Positions 62,194-64,000 of a stretch of DNA of 64,000 nucleotides are shown piece after piece (the first letter of the stretch is position 1; every line of letters begins with the position of its first letter). The notes beneath the pieces were generated by a model that was not told the DNA's origin, did no database searches, and saw only the letters and a program-made list of their open reading frames with translations. The DNA comes from Coptis chinensis (lineage: Eukaryota; Streptophyta; Magnoliopsida; Ranunculales; Ranunculaceae): contig CM027379.1 of NCBI GenBank assembly GCA_015680905.1, forward strand, positions 96,833,001-96,897,000. The letters run 5' to 3'. The translations under genes and the position numbers were made by a program.

Positions 62194-62479
62194 GAAGAAA
62201 AAGAAGAAAAGCTCACATCTCTATTCAATCAGGGACGGAGCTAGGATTCTAAGCCAGATTATGTGCACACCCCACCCCACCACAAAAAAAAAAGTATGCA
62301 ATTTTTTTTTTTTTTTTGGTCAGAAGGTCTAAATAATAAATATCAACAAAATTATGTATTTATTTTAATTCATAAAACTAGAGTGTGTTGACTACTAAGA
62401 ATTTAATATGGACTGATGAAGTTAATAACTTAAGCACTTATGCCATTAATTGATACTACTATGTCTATATATATCTACA

Positions 62480-64000
62480 CTAGCTTTCGAACCCGTTCTA
62501 CGAACGGGTGCCGTTATATTAAATTATTCTAAAAAATATTAGCAACTATACATAGTTGTTATGAGACATGAAAATTATATTAATCACTCATTCAAATTTC
62601 TTGCACCACTCTCTATAAAAATGAAGCACTAAACCTTGATAAAACTCATCAACTTTTTTTTGTTGTTGTTAGATTTAATAATAAAAGTGTGTTTGAAGTT
62701 TTGTGAGAATGCCCAATGTGGCGAAGATAATATTGAAGCTACTTGAATAGCAAGTCATTCCCAAGCATAATAAAAGAATTATGATAATCACTACTTAAAA
62801 TGCAAAACTATATTTGTTGAGACATTTATTCCCACACTACATATAATACAAACATGTTTTAGGGTTATTAGTTCAATGCATTTGCACCAAGTTTCTGATT
62901 TTCCATTAATTATTTTTTGAGGTTAGTTCAATGTAGTACGTTGCATCCAGTTTCCAATTTCTCATTAATTATTCTTAGAGGTTAGTTCAATGCAGTTGCA
63001 TCAAGTTTTCGATTTTCCGTTAATTATTATTTGAGGTTAGTTCAGTGCAATTGCATTCACTTTATGATTTCCTGTTAGTTATTCATTAAGGTTAATTCAG
63101 TACAGTTACATCCAGTTTTCGATGTTTCGTTAATTAGTCTTTGAGATTAGTTCATTGCATTTGAATCCATATTCTAATATCCCGTTAATTACTCTTTGAG
63201 GTTAGTTCAATACATTTGTATCCAGTTTCTGATATTCTGTTAATTATTTTTTTAGGTTAGTTCGATAGTTTACAATTTCTAGTTATTTATGCTTTGAGGT
63301 CAGTGTAATGCAGTTACATCCGGCTTTCGATTTCCAGTTAACTTTTTTTTGATGTTATTTCAATGCATTTGCATCAAATTTCTGATTTCCCATTAGTTAA
63401 TATTTGATTTTAGTTTAATGCAGTTGCATCCAGTTTTTGATTTTCCGTTAATTATTCTTTGAGGTTAGTTCAATGTAGTTGCATCCAATTTCCGATTTTA
63501 TGTTAATTGTTCTTTGAGGTTAGTTCAATGCATTTGCATCAAGTTTTCGATTTCCCGGTAATTAGTTTTTGAGGTTAGTTCAATGCAGTTACATCAAATT
63601 TATAATTTCCAGTTAATTATTCATTTAGGTTAGTTCGATCAGTGCAGTTTCATCCATTTTTCAATGTTTCATTAATTAGTCTTTGAGATTAGTTCATTGC
63701 ATTTGCATCTAGTCTTCGATTTTCCATTAATAACTCTTTAAGGTTAGTTTAATACATCTGCATCTAATTTCTGATTATTTATGCTTTGAGGTCAGTTCGA
63801 TACAATTACATCCAGTTTCTGATTTCCTGTTAACTATTCTTTGAGGTTATTTTAATGCATTTGCATTTAGTTTCCGATTTCCCACCAATTATTCTATGAA
63901 GTTAGTTCAATACAGTTGTATTCAATTTTTTATTTTATGTTAATTATTTTTTGAGTTTAGTTCAATGCATTTGCATCTAGTTTCCGGTTTCCCATTAATT
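62480..64000 (-). mobile_element. Helitron 3' end with an internal minisatellite, runs off the window
   Basis: On the minus strand the element ends in ACCCGTTCGTAGAACGGGT (an 8-bp hairpin at 62491-62509), then TCGAAAG, then CTAG at 62483-62480, followed by T. This is the standard Helitron 3' layout. The element would extend right, over the tandem array and out of the window, so its 5' end and any Rep/helicase gene cannot be checked. Confidence 0.62.
62868..64000. repeat. Minisatellite, unit about 54 bp, about 20 copies
   Basis: The unit reads GAGGTTAGTTCAATGCAGTT, GCATCCAGTTTCCGATTT, CCCGTTAATTATTCTTT with 5-15% variation between copies. Starts are seen at 62921, 62980, 63034 and 63089 and onward to the window end, so the array continues beyond 64000. 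Confidence 0.93.

Overview
The window is nuclear DNA of a flowering plant, very probably a eudicot. It is AT-rich, has small-exon genes with GT-AG introns, plant transporter and ribosomal protein genes, and plant CACTA, MULE, Helitron and L1-type elements. Only three host genes look whole: an NRT1/PTR (NPF1-like) transporter on the minus strand (11.7-14.3 kb), an uncharacterised three-helix membrane protein on the plus strand (26.4-30.0 kb), and the cytosolic ribosomal protein gene RPL31 on the plus strand (30.9-32.5 kb). The rest is mostly mobile DNA.

Left part (1-26 kb): a fossil LTR end; two related foldback elements around a TA/CA microsatellite; an intron-bearing fragment of the mitochondrial ATP synthase beta-subunit gene next to a Helitron-like 3' end; the end of a CACTA element; a 5'-truncated L1-type LINE with a 14-bp target duplication; a TTA-flanked MITE; a foldback MITE interrupted by a small element full of palindromes; and a possible 10-kb minus-strand Helitron (16.1-26.2 kb) holding a broken exon of a STRUBBELIG-type receptor gene and a second palindrome-array element.

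Middle (33.6-39.1 kb): a 5.5-kb FAR1-type MULE with matching terminal inverted repeats and a perfect 9-bp target duplication. It has a nearly whole spliced transposase gene with two frame changes, and a tRNA-like sequence with consensus A and B boxes.

Right part (39.6-61.1 kb): a MULE with about 0.8-kb inverted terminal arms and a perfect 9-bp target duplication, itself split by a 16.8-kb CACTA element with a perfect 3-bp target duplication. The CACTA element carries a degenerate TNP2-type transposase, a cleaner TNPA/Transposase_24-type gene, and about 7 kb of captured host DNA. The captured DNA includes exons resembling MOS1 (a BAT2-domain immune regulator) and the C-terminal exons of an EEIG1/EHBP1 (NT-C2) family protein, all on the strand of the transposase genes. 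This nested, double-capture element is the most notable object in the window.

The last 3 kb hold a long foldback element, a possible short first exon, and a minus-strand Helitron terminus followed by a roughly 54-bp minisatellite that runs off the window. All calls come from reading the sequence by eye; no database search was run.
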